From: Oleispira sp963851095
Lineage (GTDB): Bacteria; Pseudomonadota; Gammaproteobacteria; Pseudomonadales; Oceanobacteraceae
Direction of reading: 5' to 3'
Assembly (NCBI GenBank): GCA_963851095.1
Contig: CAWKOX010000013.1
Span: forward strand, 62,001 to 126,000
DNA: 64,000 bases
The notes under the pieces: model-generated
What the model saw: the letters and a program-made list of their open reading frames with translations, nothing else
What the model was told of the DNA's origin: nothing
The model's database searches: none
Part shown: positions 37,861 to 46,539 of the stretch, piece after piece
How the letters are laid out: each line of letters opens with the position of its first letter
Numbering within the stretch: the first letter of the stretch is position 1
Program-made: the position numbers and the translations under genes

Positions 37861-37889
37861 ATTAAACCTGTTATCGAGACTTGGGTCAA
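37861..37889 (-). promoter_or_regulatory. Sigma-70 promoter of tRNA-Phe
   Basis: On the minus strand TTGACC and TTTAAT are separated by exactly 17 bases. The -10 is followed by GCGCCC, a GC-rich discriminator of the kind found at stringently controlled stable-RNA promoters. The predicted start is about 40 bases before the mature tRNA. Confidence 0.8.
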
Positions 37890-37914
37890 GCACTTTTAAC
37901 AAATTAATTTAACT

Positions 37915-38190
37915 TTATTCTTTGTTTTCAGGAACATAGCCATCGGCTTTGTCGAAATCTTCGCCACTTAAGAACTTGCTACGCTGCTCTGTTAGGTACT
38001 TTCGGGCTTGTAGATCCATCATGTTGAGGTGCTTTTCGTTAATGAGGCGGGTTTGGTGTTCCGTCCATTCGGCCCAAGCTTGCTGTGAAACATTTTCGAG
38101 AATATCGATTCCGGCAGGACCTGGGAAAGGCGCTGATGTCAGAGCGGGTAGCTCTTTGTTGTATTTGCGGCAAAGTACGGTGCGAGACAT
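37915..38190 (-). CDS. yggX: YggX-type Fe(II) trafficking/oxidative damage protection protein
   Basis: The 91-residue protein matches the YggX family along its length: MSRTVLCRKY, PFPGPAGIDILENVSQQAW, LINEKHLNMMDLQARKYL and the C-terminal GEDFDKADGYVP. It protects Fe-S enzymes from oxidative damage. It follows mutY by 36 bases in the same direction, the common mutY-yggX pairing in gammaproteobacteria. Confidence 0.95.
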   Translation of the reverse strand: MSRTVLCRKYNKELPALTSAPFPGPAGIDILENVSQQAWAEWTEHQTRLINEKHLNMMDLQARKYLTEQRSKFLSGEDFDKADGYVPENKE

Positions 38191-38226
38191 ATGGGAGTAC
38201 CTTTTATCTGTTCTTTTGTATCGGTT

Positions 38227-39312
38227 CTATTTAATTTGTTCTAAACGAATGTTGTTTAGCAGGGTTTTTACGGGGGCTGCTAAACCTAACTCGGAGGGCT
38301 GCTGGGGATTGTACCAGTGCTGGGCTGATTCCCCTATGTTATCAGGGCGTTTGCTCAGCTGGATCAATACTGGGTTGATGTGCAGGTGATAATGGCTGAA
38401 TGTATGGCGGAAGCTGGGCCAAGTCTCTTGCTCGGTCACTAGATCGCCAAATAGCGCTTGTGTACGCTGCAAACTATCTTCTTCCATTGCGAGTTCAGGA
38501 AAACTCCACAGTCCGCCCCAGATACCATGCTGGGGGCGTTGTTCTAACAGCATATTACCCTCTGGATCTCGAATCATGATCAGCTGTATGTGTTTTTCGG
38601 GCTTATCTTTTTTAGGCTTTGAATTGGGGTAGTCTTTAGGGTTGCCTTGGGCATGCGCTTGGCAGTCGGGGGCGAGTGGGCAGATTCCGCATTGTGGTTT
38701 GCTGCGGGTGCATAAGGTAGCGCCCATATCCATCATGGCTTGGGTATAGTCATTGCAGCGAGTATTTGGGGTTAGGCGTTCGGCAATGAGCCATAGCTCT
38801 TTTTGTACGGCGCTTGTTCCTGGCCAGCCTTCAACTGCGTAGTAACGACACAATACGCGCTTTACGTTGCCATCTAAAATCGCGGCGTTGATGCCCATAC
38901 TAATAGAGGCAATGGCACCTGCGGTTGAGCGGCCGATGCCAGGCAGCTCGGTGAGGCCTTCTACGGATTGTGGGAATTCTCCCGCGAAGTCAGTGCTTAC
39001 TTTTTTTGCACAGGCGTGTAAATTGCGGGCGCGTGCGTAGTAGCCTAAGCCTGTCCAAAGGTGAAGGACCTTGTCTTGCTCGGCATTGGCTAAGTCGTGA
39101 ACGGTGGGGAATTCTGCCATAAAGCGTTCGAAGTAAGGAATAACGGTAGCGACTTGAGTCTGCTGCAGCATGACTTCTGAAATCCAAACCTTGTAGGGTG
39201 AGATGTCTTGTTGCCAAGGTAGGTGCTTGCGACCAAATTCGTCGAACCAATTAAGAACGGCTTGGCTGAATTGCTTGGCGGTTGAGGATGTTTTTTTATC
39301 GGCAGCAGGCAT
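38227..39312 (-). CDS. mutY: A/G-specific adenine DNA glycosylase MutY
   Basis: The 361-residue protein removes adenine mispaired with 8-oxoguanine. It has the HhH-GPD fold (LPGIGRSTAGAI at about residue 117 and the catalytic Asp in ILDGNVKRVLCR) and the Fe-S cluster ligands C-x6-C-x2-C-x5-C (CTRSKPQCGICPLAPDC). The C-terminal NUDIX-like domain recognises 8-oxoG (MLLEQRPQHGIWGGLWSFPE). The length is typical. Confidence 0.96.
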   Translation of the reverse strand: MPAADKKTSSTAKQFSQAVLNWFDEFGRKHLPWQQDISPYKVWISEVMLQQTQVATVIPYFERFMAEFPTVHDLANAEQDKVLHLWTGLGYYARARNLHACAKKVSTDFAGEFPQSVEGLTELPGIGRSTAGAIASISMGINAAILDGNVKRVLCRYYAVEGWPGTSAVQKELWLIAERLTPNTRCNDYTQAMMDMGATLCTRSKPQCGICPLAPDCQAHAQGNPKDYPNSKPKKDKPEKHIQLIMIRDPEGNMLLEQRPQHGIWGGLWSFPELAMEEDSLQRTQALFGDLVTEQETWPSFRHTFSHYHLHINPVLIQLSKRPDNIGESAQHWYNPQQPSELGLAAPVKTLLNNIRLEQIK

Positions 39313-39377
39313 GAAGTAATCTAATGAAAGTGAACAGGCCGCTAGTATAAGGGGGCCTGTTCATATTTACGACCTAC

Positions 39378-41792
39378 TTACTTTTGTGCAAGTCTAAGTT
39401 TTTCAGCCTGTTTGTGATGGTTAACCAAGAAGTGATGCAGCTGAGGCAGTGTCAGTGGGCGACTGAGTAAGTAACCTTGGCCGTCATCACAGTTGTTTTC
39501 TCTTAAAAATGCTAATTGCTCTTGGGTTTCAATGCCTTCGGCAACCACTTTCATGCTCAGTTTGTGCGCCATCGCGATCACGGCTGAAGTAATGGCCATA
39601 TCGGTTTTGTCTTCGGGGATGTCACTGACAAAAGAGCGGTCAACTTTGAGTACATCAATCGGAAAGCGTTTTAAATAAGCCAGTGATGAATAGCCGGTAC
39701 CAAAGTCATCAATGGCTAAATGGATACCTTTGCTTTTAATCGTATCCATAGTGCCAATCGCGGCTTCAACATCGTCCATAATGATGCTTTCGGTAATCTC
39801 TAACTCTAGATTTAGTGGGTCAATTTTAGATTGAGCTAGAATGTCCAAAACCGTTTGCAGCAGACCTGGGTCAGCAAACTGTCTGGCTGATAGATTAACG
39901 GCGACCTTAGATTTTGGTGGCATTAAGCCTTCACGAATAAGAGCCCCCATCTCGTGGCAGCTATGCTCTAAAACCCAGGCCCCAATTTTTATAATTTGGC
40001 CGGTTTCTTCGGCAATCGGAATAAACGAATCAGGAGGAATAATGCCTTTTTCAGGGTGGCGCCAGCGTACTAACGTTTCTACTCCGCTGATGCTATTGTC
40101 GGCAAGACAAATTTTAGGCTGATAAACCAAGACAAACTGATTGCGCTTAATGGCTACGTTGAGTTCTTTTTCAATTTCTAGGTTGTGCAAGATAGACGTA
40201 TTCATGTCTTCAGAGAAGAATTGAAAGTTATTTCGGCCCAATTCTTTTGCTCGATACATGGCGAGATCGGCATTTTTCATCAAGGTATTTGGTTCGACAG
40301 AATCATCGGGTGTCATGGTGATGCCAATGCTCACCGTGCTAATAATTTCTTGGCCATTTAGCATGAAGGGACGAGACAGAGAGAGCAGAATCTTATCGGC
40401 GACGATGCGTACGTCGTTGGTATTTTTAATGTCGGTTAGTAGAATGGTAAATTCATCTCCACCGATGCGTGAAACGGTATCGTTTTCGCGTACGTTAAGA
40501 TCAAGGCGGCGGGCTATTTCTTTTAATAGAGCATCGCCAATATCATGCCCGAGCGTATCGTTAATGCGCTTGAACTGGTCGAGATCTAAAAACATAAGGG
40601 CTATGGACGAATTGTTTCTTTGCACGCTTTTTACGGCTTTAACCAGTCTATTTTTGAATAGGCGACGGTTGGCAAGTCCGGTTAAAGGGTCGTAAAATGC
40701 TAGGTTTTCCATTTGAATCTGAGCTTTCTTTAATTCAGAAATATCAGAGACTGAACCCAAGAAACCAAGCAGTTTTCCTTCCTTGGAGTGAAGAGAGGTT
40801 GCTTGGATGTAAACCCAGGTAATACTGCCATTCGCAGCGATTAACCGTACTTCACATGCCATATCTTCGTGTTCAGTTACGAGCCTATGCCACAGCTTAT
40901 TTAGGGACGAATCATCTTCAGGATGTATGTTCGAGAACCAAGTTTGTAAATCAGGTTCTTGATGTTTGATGTTATTGATTTCGCGCCAGCGTTGGTTCAC
41001 ATACGTGATTTCACCCGCTGGGTTTATTTGGAAGATTCCCACTGGTGAAAGAGAGGTCAGTTTTCTGAATTTTTCTTCGCTACTCTTGAGGGAGATATGT
41101 TCGTCTTCAATTTTACTGAGTAGGTCATTGAATATATCAACCAGACTGCCGAGTTCATCGTGGTAATGTTTTTTAGCCCGTATGGAAAAGTCATTACGCT
41201 GGATAATGTTATTAATGGTCGATGCTAATAAGCGTAGCGGGCTGGTGACGATTAGCTGTAAGCGTTTTGCTAATAAAAGCGCAATAATGATTGAAGCGAT
41301 CAAGATTAATAAAGCAAAAAAGCTAATATGCTTCAATCGACTGATGATGTTTCCATTATGACAAGCGATGTAGAGAGTACCAATGACATTGTTATCGAGC
41401 TTGATTGGGAAGTATTGTTCTACATAATAGGATTCATTAGTTTTTAATGTCCCCATCATTCTTGGGCAGCTTTCTGCTTCTTTTTTTGGGGAGATGCTTG
41501 CTGCGAGTACTTTATCAGCATCATAAATACAGGACTTAACAATACTTTCATCAAGGGTTAGGGAGGCTAAATTGTCGCGAAGCAGTTTTTCGTCACGAAA
41601 AGTGAGTGCTGCGGTTGAGCGATCAGCAATGACTTGTCCAATAATCGAAACCTTGGAATTTAGGTCTTTATGACCAAAAAATAGTTCCAACGATACAAAA
41701 GCGGTTGTTGCTATTAAAAGAATAATGCTGCTGGTTGCAACCGCAATAATAACCAGTTTGGTGCGAACTGTTGGGGCATTTAGTGACTTCAT
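39378..41792 (-). CDS. CHASE8-HAMP-PAS-GGDEF-EAL c-di-GMP protein
   Basis: The 804-residue membrane protein has two hydrophobic segments flanking a periplasmic CHASE8-like domain (ADRSTAALTFRDEKLLRDNL), then HAMP and a PAS domain. The GGDEF domain has an intact active-site motif RIGGDEF, and the EAL domain keeps VNLSARQF, LEITESIIM and AIDDFGTGYSSLAYL. Both catalytic motifs look conserved (the EAL start reads GVETLVRW), so it could make or degrade c-di-GMP. The YfiR-like gene immediately upstream suggests a YfiN-like repressed input. Confidence 0.88.
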   Translation of the reverse strand: MKSLNAPTVRTKLVIIAVATSSIILLIATTAFVSLELFFGHKDLNSKVSIIGQVIADRSTAALTFRDEKLLRDNLASLTLDESIVKSCIYDADKVLAASISPKKEAESCPRMMGTLKTNESYYVEQYFPIKLDNNVIGTLYIACHNGNIISRLKHISFFALLILIASIIIALLLAKRLQLIVTSPLRLLASTINNIIQRNDFSIRAKKHYHDELGSLVDIFNDLLSKIEDEHISLKSSEEKFRKLTSLSPVGIFQINPAGEITYVNQRWREINNIKHQEPDLQTWFSNIHPEDDSSLNKLWHRLVTEHEDMACEVRLIAANGSITWVYIQATSLHSKEGKLLGFLGSVSDISELKKAQIQMENLAFYDPLTGLANRRLFKNRLVKAVKSVQRNNSSIALMFLDLDQFKRINDTLGHDIGDALLKEIARRLDLNVRENDTVSRIGGDEFTILLTDIKNTNDVRIVADKILLSLSRPFMLNGQEIISTVSIGITMTPDDSVEPNTLMKNADLAMYRAKELGRNNFQFFSEDMNTSILHNLEIEKELNVAIKRNQFVLVYQPKICLADNSISGVETLVRWRHPEKGIIPPDSFIPIAEETGQIIKIGAWVLEHSCHEMGALIREGLMPPKSKVAVNLSARQFADPGLLQTVLDILAQSKIDPLNLELEITESIIMDDVEAAIGTMDTIKSKGIHLAIDDFGTGYSSLAYLKRFPIDVLKVDRSFVSDIPEDKTDMAITSAVIAMAHKLSMKVVAEGIETQEQLAFLRENNCDDGQGYLLSRPLTLPQLHHFLVNHHKQAEKLRLAQK

Positions 41793-41795
41793 TTT

Positions 41796-42344
41796 TTAAG
41801 GATGCCCTTGTTCAAACACAGCTGATGCCATTTCAATTAAATTAGCATCAATAGAAAGCCCTGCTTCTGTTGCGGTTTTAAGATTGATTTTAAGGTCTAG
41901 AGTATTTTCGTTGGTGATTGCTAGTTCAACAACCCCACCATCTTTAGCGAAGTTTTCTCTTTCACCAATCGAGAGGATGCGATTTGAGACTAAAGTATAG
42001 TAGTTCTTCTGGATAAAGCTATTAGGCATACCTTTGTGCGCAAATAGTATTGTACAGGTTGGAAGGTCGTTTTCTTCGCTGAGGTAATGTATTCGGATTT
42101 CTCGCCCCTGACTTCGTTTTAGGTTGATTTTCTGCCAACTATCTTGCTGAGGTGTATTGGGAAGCAAGCATAGCTTGATGGGAGTATCTCGAGGTAAGGT
42201 ATCGGACCAGTGAATAAACTTGGTTAGTTGAAATAGATATTGAATTTTAGAGGTTTCTTTATTTGTATATTCCGCCGATGCAGTATTGGGTGCCGAGAGC
42301 ATATAGACGGAAAAATAGATTAAACAAATAACGATAGCCGGCAT
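41796..42344 (-). CDS. YfiR-family periplasmic regulator
   Basis: The 182-residue protein has a signal peptide and the YfiR/DUF4154 fold. Recognisable blocks are YLFQLTKFIHW, the middle CTILFAHK, RILSIGERENFAKDGGVVEL and a C-terminal segment with a conserved Asn-Leu-Lys. In Pseudomonas, YfiR inhibits the CHASE8-GGDEF protein YfiN from the periplasm, here most likely the product of the gene three bases downstream. One Cys pair may carry redox control as in YfiR. Confidence 0.8.
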   Translation of the reverse strand: MPAIVICLIYFSVYMLSAPNTASAEYTNKETSKIQYLFQLTKFIHWSDTLPRDTPIKLCLLPNTPQQDSWQKINLKRSQGREIRIHYLSEENDLPTCTILFAHKGMPNSFIQKNYYTLVSNRILSIGERENFAKDGGVVELAITNENTLDLKINLKTATEAGLSIDANLIEMASAVFEQGHP

Positions 42345-42426
42345 GCTAATTCCGCGAACCTCATAAAATAAATGATAAGTATTCTAGAGTTTAGCTGTTT
42401 TATTGCTGATAGGGGGGATAATTTAA

Positions 42427-42458
42427 TAAAAAAAAGCCCCGTGGGAAGTCGAGGCTTT
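42427..42458 (-). terminator. Terminator after mlaC
   Basis: A hairpin AAGCCCCG/CGAGGCTT (one mismatch) with an eight-base loop is followed on the minus strand by a run of eight T. It lies 20 bases after the mlaC stop. Confidence 0.8.
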
Positions 42459-42477
42459 AATGGCAGTTAGAGGGGGG

Positions 42478-43077
42478 TTAGCGTTGAGCGGTTTGAACGT
42501 CTCCAGACATACTGGCAATGATTTCGTCCAAGCTTTTATTTTGCAATTCTTGGCTCAGCTGCTGGCGATACGTTGTTACCATGCCCAAACCTGCAATAAC
42601 GGCGTCGTATATTTTCCATTCTTGTTGCTTATTCACGAACAATTTGAAGTCTAACGGAATTTGCTGGCCACTAGGTTGAATCATATAGCCTTTAACGATG
42701 GCTTTTTTACCAGACTTGTTAAAGCGCGCTGCTTGAAATTCAAACTTCTGGCCATCGAAGGCTTTAAAAGCGCCGGTATAAGTGCGTACTTGTAAGTCTC
42801 TAAAGGTTTCAATAAACGCACTGCGCTGATCTTTGCTGGCTTTTCTCCAATGCTTACCTAGCGCTAGTTTTGCGATACGTTCTTGATCAATCGCTGGCAA
42901 AATATAGCTTTCAACCAAACGTTTAACTTCGTCAGAATTACGGCCTTCTGCAGGGATTTTTTGGAGTTCTGATATAACAGATTCAGTGGCATACTCAACC
43001 GTTTCAGTTGGCGTTGCAGCATGAGCTAGGTGGAAAAAGCTCAACAATGATATCAGTAAGGTCGCGATGAACTTCAT
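42478..43077 (-). CDS. mlaC: MlaC-like phospholipid-binding periplasmic protein
   Basis: The 199-residue protein has a signal peptide (FIATLLISLLSFFHLAHA). Its fold matches Tol-Pal/Ttg2D/MlaC family lipid carriers: LALGKHWRKASKDQRSAFIETF, LQVRTYTGAF and WKIYDAVIAGLGMVTTYR. It would shuttle phospholipids between the outer and inner membrane. It stands alone here, without mlaF, mlaE or mlaD. Confidence 0.85.
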   Translation of the reverse strand: MKFIATLLISLLSFFHLAHAATPTETVEYATESVISELQKIPAEGRNSDEVKRLVESYILPAIDQERIAKLALGKHWRKASKDQRSAFIETFRDLQVRTYTGAFKAFDGQKFEFQAARFNKSGKKAIVKGYMIQPSGQQIPLDFKLFVNKQQEWKIYDAVIAGLGMVTTYRQQLSQELQNKSLDEIIASMSGDVQTAQR

Positions 43078-43193
43078 GCTCTTTCCCCTCTCTCTTTTAA
43101 TTTAAGTTTAGCCGTTTTTTTGGCTATCGTTCCAAATGTTACAGAAGTATGACTCAAGTACCTTGTTAGGGTTAGAGGGTAAAAATACAATTT

Positions 43194-43215
43194 ATTGTTC
43201 CGGGTAGGGAACAAT
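43194..43215 (-). terminator. Hairpin after the panM-like gene
   Basis: A perfect 8-bp stem (ATTGTTCC with GGAACAAT) around a six-base loop lies nine bases after the stop. It is followed on the minus strand by AAATTGTATTTTT. Confidence 0.6.
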
Positions 43216-43223
43216 GTTGGCAC

Positions 43224-43640
43224 TTACTTCGGATTGCGTATGAAATTGGGACTGTCCTGAGCGAAGTCTCGGCTGAGTAGTGAGGTTGCAAGCTCATCAG
43301 GAACATCTTTGGCAACAAGAATGTAGCCGTTTTCATCAGCCCATTTATTCATGTGGTGCAGCATTTGGTGGGCGACGCCACGCTTGATGGTGACATTACG
43401 AACACATAAATGACGCAGATTAATAATATTTCCATTTTTTGTTGCTTTGAGTGCTCCTAATAAACGAGCATTAAAGCGGCCTGCAATAAGCCATTCACCT
43501 TGATCGAGTAGTTCTTGTAGCGATGCTTGGATATCACTCGGATCGGTTAACCATTCTTGAGGGGCGTCTGTGTAAATTTTGCCTAAATCAATCCAATCTT
43601 GCTGAGTAGGCTGGGTGATGTGTTCAAGATGTACTGGCAT
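43224..43640 (-). CDS. panM: PanM/PanZ-like GNAT (aspartate decarboxylase maturation factor)
   Basis: The 138-residue protein resembles PanZ/PanM in order of motifs: DWIDLGKIYTDAP near the N-terminus, LIAGRFNARLLGALKAT, the LRHLCVRNVTIKRGVAHQML CoA loop, and a short C-terminus. PanM promotes autocleavage of PanD for beta-alanine and CoA synthesis. The match is at the level of motif pattern, so an ordinary GNAT is still possible. It is divergent from the his genes. Confidence 0.6.
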   Translation of the reverse strand: MPVHLEHITQPTQQDWIDLGKIYTDAPQEWLTDPSDIQASLQELLDQGEWLIAGRFNARLLGALKATKNGNIINLRHLCVRNVTIKRGVAHQMLHHMNKWADENGYILVAKDVPDELATSLLSRDFAQDSPNFIRNPK

Positions 43641-43677
43641 AAGAGTCTCTATTCTGTGCTATTGCTGTGCTTTGCTT

Positions 43678-43683
43678 TATAAT
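43678..43683 (+). promoter_or_regulatory. Candidate -10 box for hisB
   Basis: A perfect TATAAT lies 42 bases before the hisB ATG. The -35 region at 17 bases (TGTGCT) is poor. Confidence 0.4.
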
Positions 43684-43724
43684 GGCTTTTTTCCCGTTTG
43701 GCGAGATCTTTTTTGGAGTCTTCC

Positions 43725-44324
43725 ATGGCAAATGCCAGCCGCAAGGCAAGTATTGAGCGTAATACCTCAGAAACAAAAGTTAAAGTAAGTATCAATTTAG
43801 ATGGTACGGGTGAAGCAAAGTTCGAGACAGGCGTTCCCTTTCTTGACCATATGATGGATCAGATTTCCCGTCATGGCTTGATCGATTTGGACGTTTTTTG
43901 CGAAGGCGATAATCACATCGATGATCACCACACGGTTGAAGATATCGGCATTACGCTGGGTCAGGCTTTTGCAAAAGCCGTTGGCGATAAGCGTGGTATT
44001 GTGCGTTATGGACATTCTTATGTGCCTCTAGATGAAGCGTTATCGCGTGTCGTTATCGACTTTTCGGGTCGCCCAAGTCTAGATTTTAAGTGTGATTTTA
44101 CCCGCGGTAATATCGGTCGCTTTGATACTCAGCTGTTCTGGGAGTTTTTCCATGGCTTCGTGAATCACGCCGGTGTGACACTGCATATTGATAATCTTAA
44201 AGGCTTTAACGCACACCATCAGGCAGAAACAATTTTTAAAGCCTTTGGTCGTGCATTGCGTATGGCGCTTACAGAAGATCCTCGTATGGCAGGTCAAATG
44301 CCGTCTACTAAGGGCGTTCTGTAA
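43725..44324 (+). CDS. hisB: Imidazoleglycerol-phosphate dehydratase HisB
   Basis: The 199-residue monofunctional enzyme acts in histidine biosynthesis. The manganese ligands are in HHTVEDIGI and in HHQAETIFKA; also seen are GVPFLDHMMDQISRHG and the R-x-P at GRPSLDFK. I chose ATG 43725 (TTGGAG seven bases upstream) over a TTG at 43698. hisH starts three bases after its stop. Confidence 0.96.
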   Translation: MANASRKASIERNTSETKVKVSINLDGTGEAKFETGVPFLDHMMDQISRHGLIDLDVFCEGDNHIDDHHTVEDIGITLGQAFAKAVGDKRGIVRYGHSYVPLDEALSRVVIDFSGRPSLDFKCDFTRGNIGRFDTQLFWEFFHGFVNHAGVTLHIDNLKGFNAHHQAETIFKAFGRALRMALTEDPRMAGQMPSTKGVL

Positions 44325-44327
44325 CCG

Positions 44328-44999
44328 ATGAGTAAAGTAATCAGTAAAACCTGTGCGGTCATTGATTATGGAATGGGGAATTTGCACAGCGCTCATGGCG
44401 CTTTGCAAAAAGTAGCTCCAGATAGTCATATTTTAGTGACTTCCGACCCTGCCCAAATTTTAGCGGCTGATCACGTAGTTTTGCCCGGTGTTGGCGCGAT
44501 CCGTGATTGCATGAGCGAAATTCAACGCCAAGAAATTGATCAAGTTGTAGCTGAAGTGGCGAAGACAAAACCGTTGTTAGGTATTTGTGTGGGGCTGCAG
44601 GCCATGATGACGCGTTCTGAAGAGAACGGCGGCATTGATTGTATGAACATGTTTTCTGGCCAGGTAAGTTACTTCGGTGACAACCTTTTAGGCGATGCGC
44701 TGAAAGACGGTACTAATGAGCGTTTAAAAGTGCCGCACATGGGTTGGAATCAGGTTGAACAAATTGCCCATCCTCTTTGGCAAGATATTAAAGACCAGAG
44801 CCGTTTCTATTTTGTGCACTCGTATTTTGTAACTGCTGACGATCAGAGCCAAGTTAAAGGGGTTGGTCATTACGGTAAGCCTTTCGCTGCGGCGATGGGG
44901 CAGGATAATGTCTTTGCGGTGCAGTTTCACCCAGAGAAGAGTCACAAAAACGGCCTGCAGTTATTGCAGAACTTTTTAAGCTGGGATGGTCAGGCTTAA
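44328..44999 (+). CDS. hisH: Imidazole glycerol phosphate synthase glutaminase subunit HisH
   Basis: The 223-residue class I glutamine amidotransferase has the catalytic triad in LLGICVGLQAM (nucleophile Cys) and VQFHPEKS (His, Glu). It feeds ammonia to HisF. hisF begins 29 bases downstream, where hisA would normally lie first. Confidence 0.96.
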   Translation: MSKVISKTCAVIDYGMGNLHSAHGALQKVAPDSHILVTSDPAQILAADHVVLPGVGAIRDCMSEIQRQEIDQVVAEVAKTKPLLGICVGLQAMMTRSEENGGIDCMNMFSGQVSYFGDNLLGDALKDGTNERLKVPHMGWNQVEQIAHPLWQDIKDQSRFYFVHSYFVTADDQSQVKGVGHYGKPFAAAMGQDNVFAVQFHPEKSHKNGLQLLQNFLSWDGQA

Positions 45000-45028
45000 T
45001 AAGCCCTCCAGATAATTGGACAATCATT

Positions 45029-45817
45029 ATGGCATTAGCAAAGCGTATTATTCCTTGTCTCGATGTAGATCAAGGGCGAGTCGTAAAGGGTGTTAACTTT
45101 GTGGGTATTCGTGATGCGGGCGACCCCGTTGAGGTTGCTAAGCGTTACGATGAGCAAGGCGCTGACGAGATTACCTTTCTAGATATTACCGCAACGCATG
45201 AAGCTCGTGGCACGACGGTAAAAATGGTGGAAGCCATTGCTGAACACGTATTTATTCCACTGACTGTGGGTGGTGGTATTCGTGAAATTGCTGACATTCG
45301 CCGCATGCTTAATGCGGGTGCCGATAAAGTATCGATCAACTCTGCGGCTGTGTTTAATCCTGGCTTTGTACGTGAAGCTTCTGAGAAATTCGGTGCGCAG
45401 TGCATTGTGGTGGCGATTGATGCAAAGCGTGTTGCCGGTTCTGGTGAGCTGGGTGATGTCGATAATAAGTGGGAAATTTTCACCCATGGTGGCCGTAAGC
45501 CAACCGGTATTGATGCGGTTGAGTGGGCGATTAAAATGGCCGATTACGGCGCGGGTGAAATACTGTTAACCAGTATGGATCGTGATGGTGTGAAAACCGG
45601 CTTTGATCTAGGCGTGACTCGCGCGGTCAGTGATGCTGTGAATATTCCTGTTATTGCGTCTGGCGGTGTGGGAAACCTTGAGCATTTGGCTGAAGGTGTT
45701 TTATTGGGTCATGCTGATGCGGTATTGGCTGCGAGTATATTTCATTTTGGTGAGCATACTGTGCAAGAAGCGAAGCAGCACATGAGTGATGCAGGCATTG
45801 AAATGCGCTTGGATTAG
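45029..45817 (+). CDS. hisF: Imidazole glycerol phosphate synthase cyclase subunit HisF
   Basis: The 262-residue beta-barrel enzyme begins LAKRIIPCLDVDQGRVVKGV. It carries the catalytic Asp in that segment, the second catalytic Asp in ILLTSMDRDGVKTGFD, and phosphate-binding glycines in VIASGGVGNLEH and LTVGGGIRE. It makes imidazoleglycerol phosphate and AICAR with HisH. Confidence 0.97.
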   Translation: MALAKRIIPCLDVDQGRVVKGVNFVGIRDAGDPVEVAKRYDEQGADEITFLDITATHEARGTTVKMVEAIAEHVFIPLTVGGGIREIADIRRMLNAGADKVSINSAAVFNPGFVREASEKFGAQCIVVAIDAKRVAGSGELGDVDNKWEIFTHGGRKPTGIDAVEWAIKMADYGAGEILLTSMDRDGVKTGFDLGVTRAVSDAVNIPVIASGGVGNLEHLAEGVLLGHADAVLAASIFHFGEHTVQEAKQHMSDAGIEMRLD

Positions 45818-45859
45818 AAGTCAATTTAATATGACTGACCGTTTAGATAAGGATATCTT

Positions 45860-46504
45860 ATGAAAATACTTCATCTTGATGACCACATGCTTTTTGCAGA
45901 AGGTTTAAGTGCAGTATTTCTTCAGCATGCTCAAGGTTTCCAAATTATTAGTGCTAATGATTCTGAACAGGCTTTGATGCTTATTAATAAGAATCCTGAC
46001 ATTGATCTTATATTGATTGATTTGAATATGCCGGGTTTAAATGGCTTAGCGTTCATTGAAGGCTTGAATGAACGAGAGCTTTTTATTCCTTTCGTAGTGC
46101 TTTCAGCATCAGAAGATATTTGGGATATTCGTGAGGCACTGAAAGGTGGTGCTGCTGGTTTTATTCCTAAGACCTATAGTTGTAAAAAAATCTTAGATAT
46201 TATTGAAAAGGTAATGCTAGGCGAGGTCTATGTACCGATTAATATTTTAGCCGCTATGGAAAGCTTGCCTGAAAGAAAACCCATTCATGACCAGCATAAA
46301 ATACTTTCTGCTTATAAGTTAGGCCAGCGTCAATTTGATATTTTAAAACTGATGAGGCAAGGCTATTCTAATGATGAAATGGCCACGGTATTAAACTTAA
46401 GTAAAAACACGATTAAGACACATGTTAAAACGCTATTCACATCTTTTCAGGTGAAAAATCGTTTAGAATGTGTGCGCTATGCCGAACGTATTAATTTATT
46501 TTAA
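45860..46504 (+). CDS. LuxR-family response regulator
   Basis: The 214-residue protein has a receiver domain (acidic LDDH, phospho-acceptor Asp near residue 54 in LILIDLNMPG, KTYS-like Lys) and a C-terminal LuxR helix-turn-helix (LKLMRQGYSNDEMATVLNLS). The linker lacks a clear spacer motif. It lies 36 bases upstream of a hybrid histidine kinase, its likely partner. Confidence 0.85.
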   Translation: MKILHLDDHMLFAEGLSAVFLQHAQGFQIISANDSEQALMLINKNPDIDLILIDLNMPGLNGLAFIEGLNERELFIPFVVLSASEDIWDIREALKGGAAGFIPKTYSCKKILDIIEKVMLGEVYVPINILAAMESLPERKPIHDQHKILSAYKLGQRQFDILKLMRQGYSNDEMATVLNLSKNTIKTHVKTLFTSFQVKNRLECVRYAERINLF

Positions 46505-46539
46505 TAGATTTGAAGATTTTTCTCATAGAGGTTTAAATT

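Noticed and set aside
37677..37889. Open frame extending the lipoprotein gene upstream across the tRNA-Phe gene
   Set aside because: The extension translates the antisense-free tRNA itself. The signal peptide and the AGGGAG ribosome site place the start at 37676.
45145..45569. Open frames overlapping hisF in other frames and strand
   Set aside because: They overlap a highly conserved enzyme and lack ribosome sites or family motifs.
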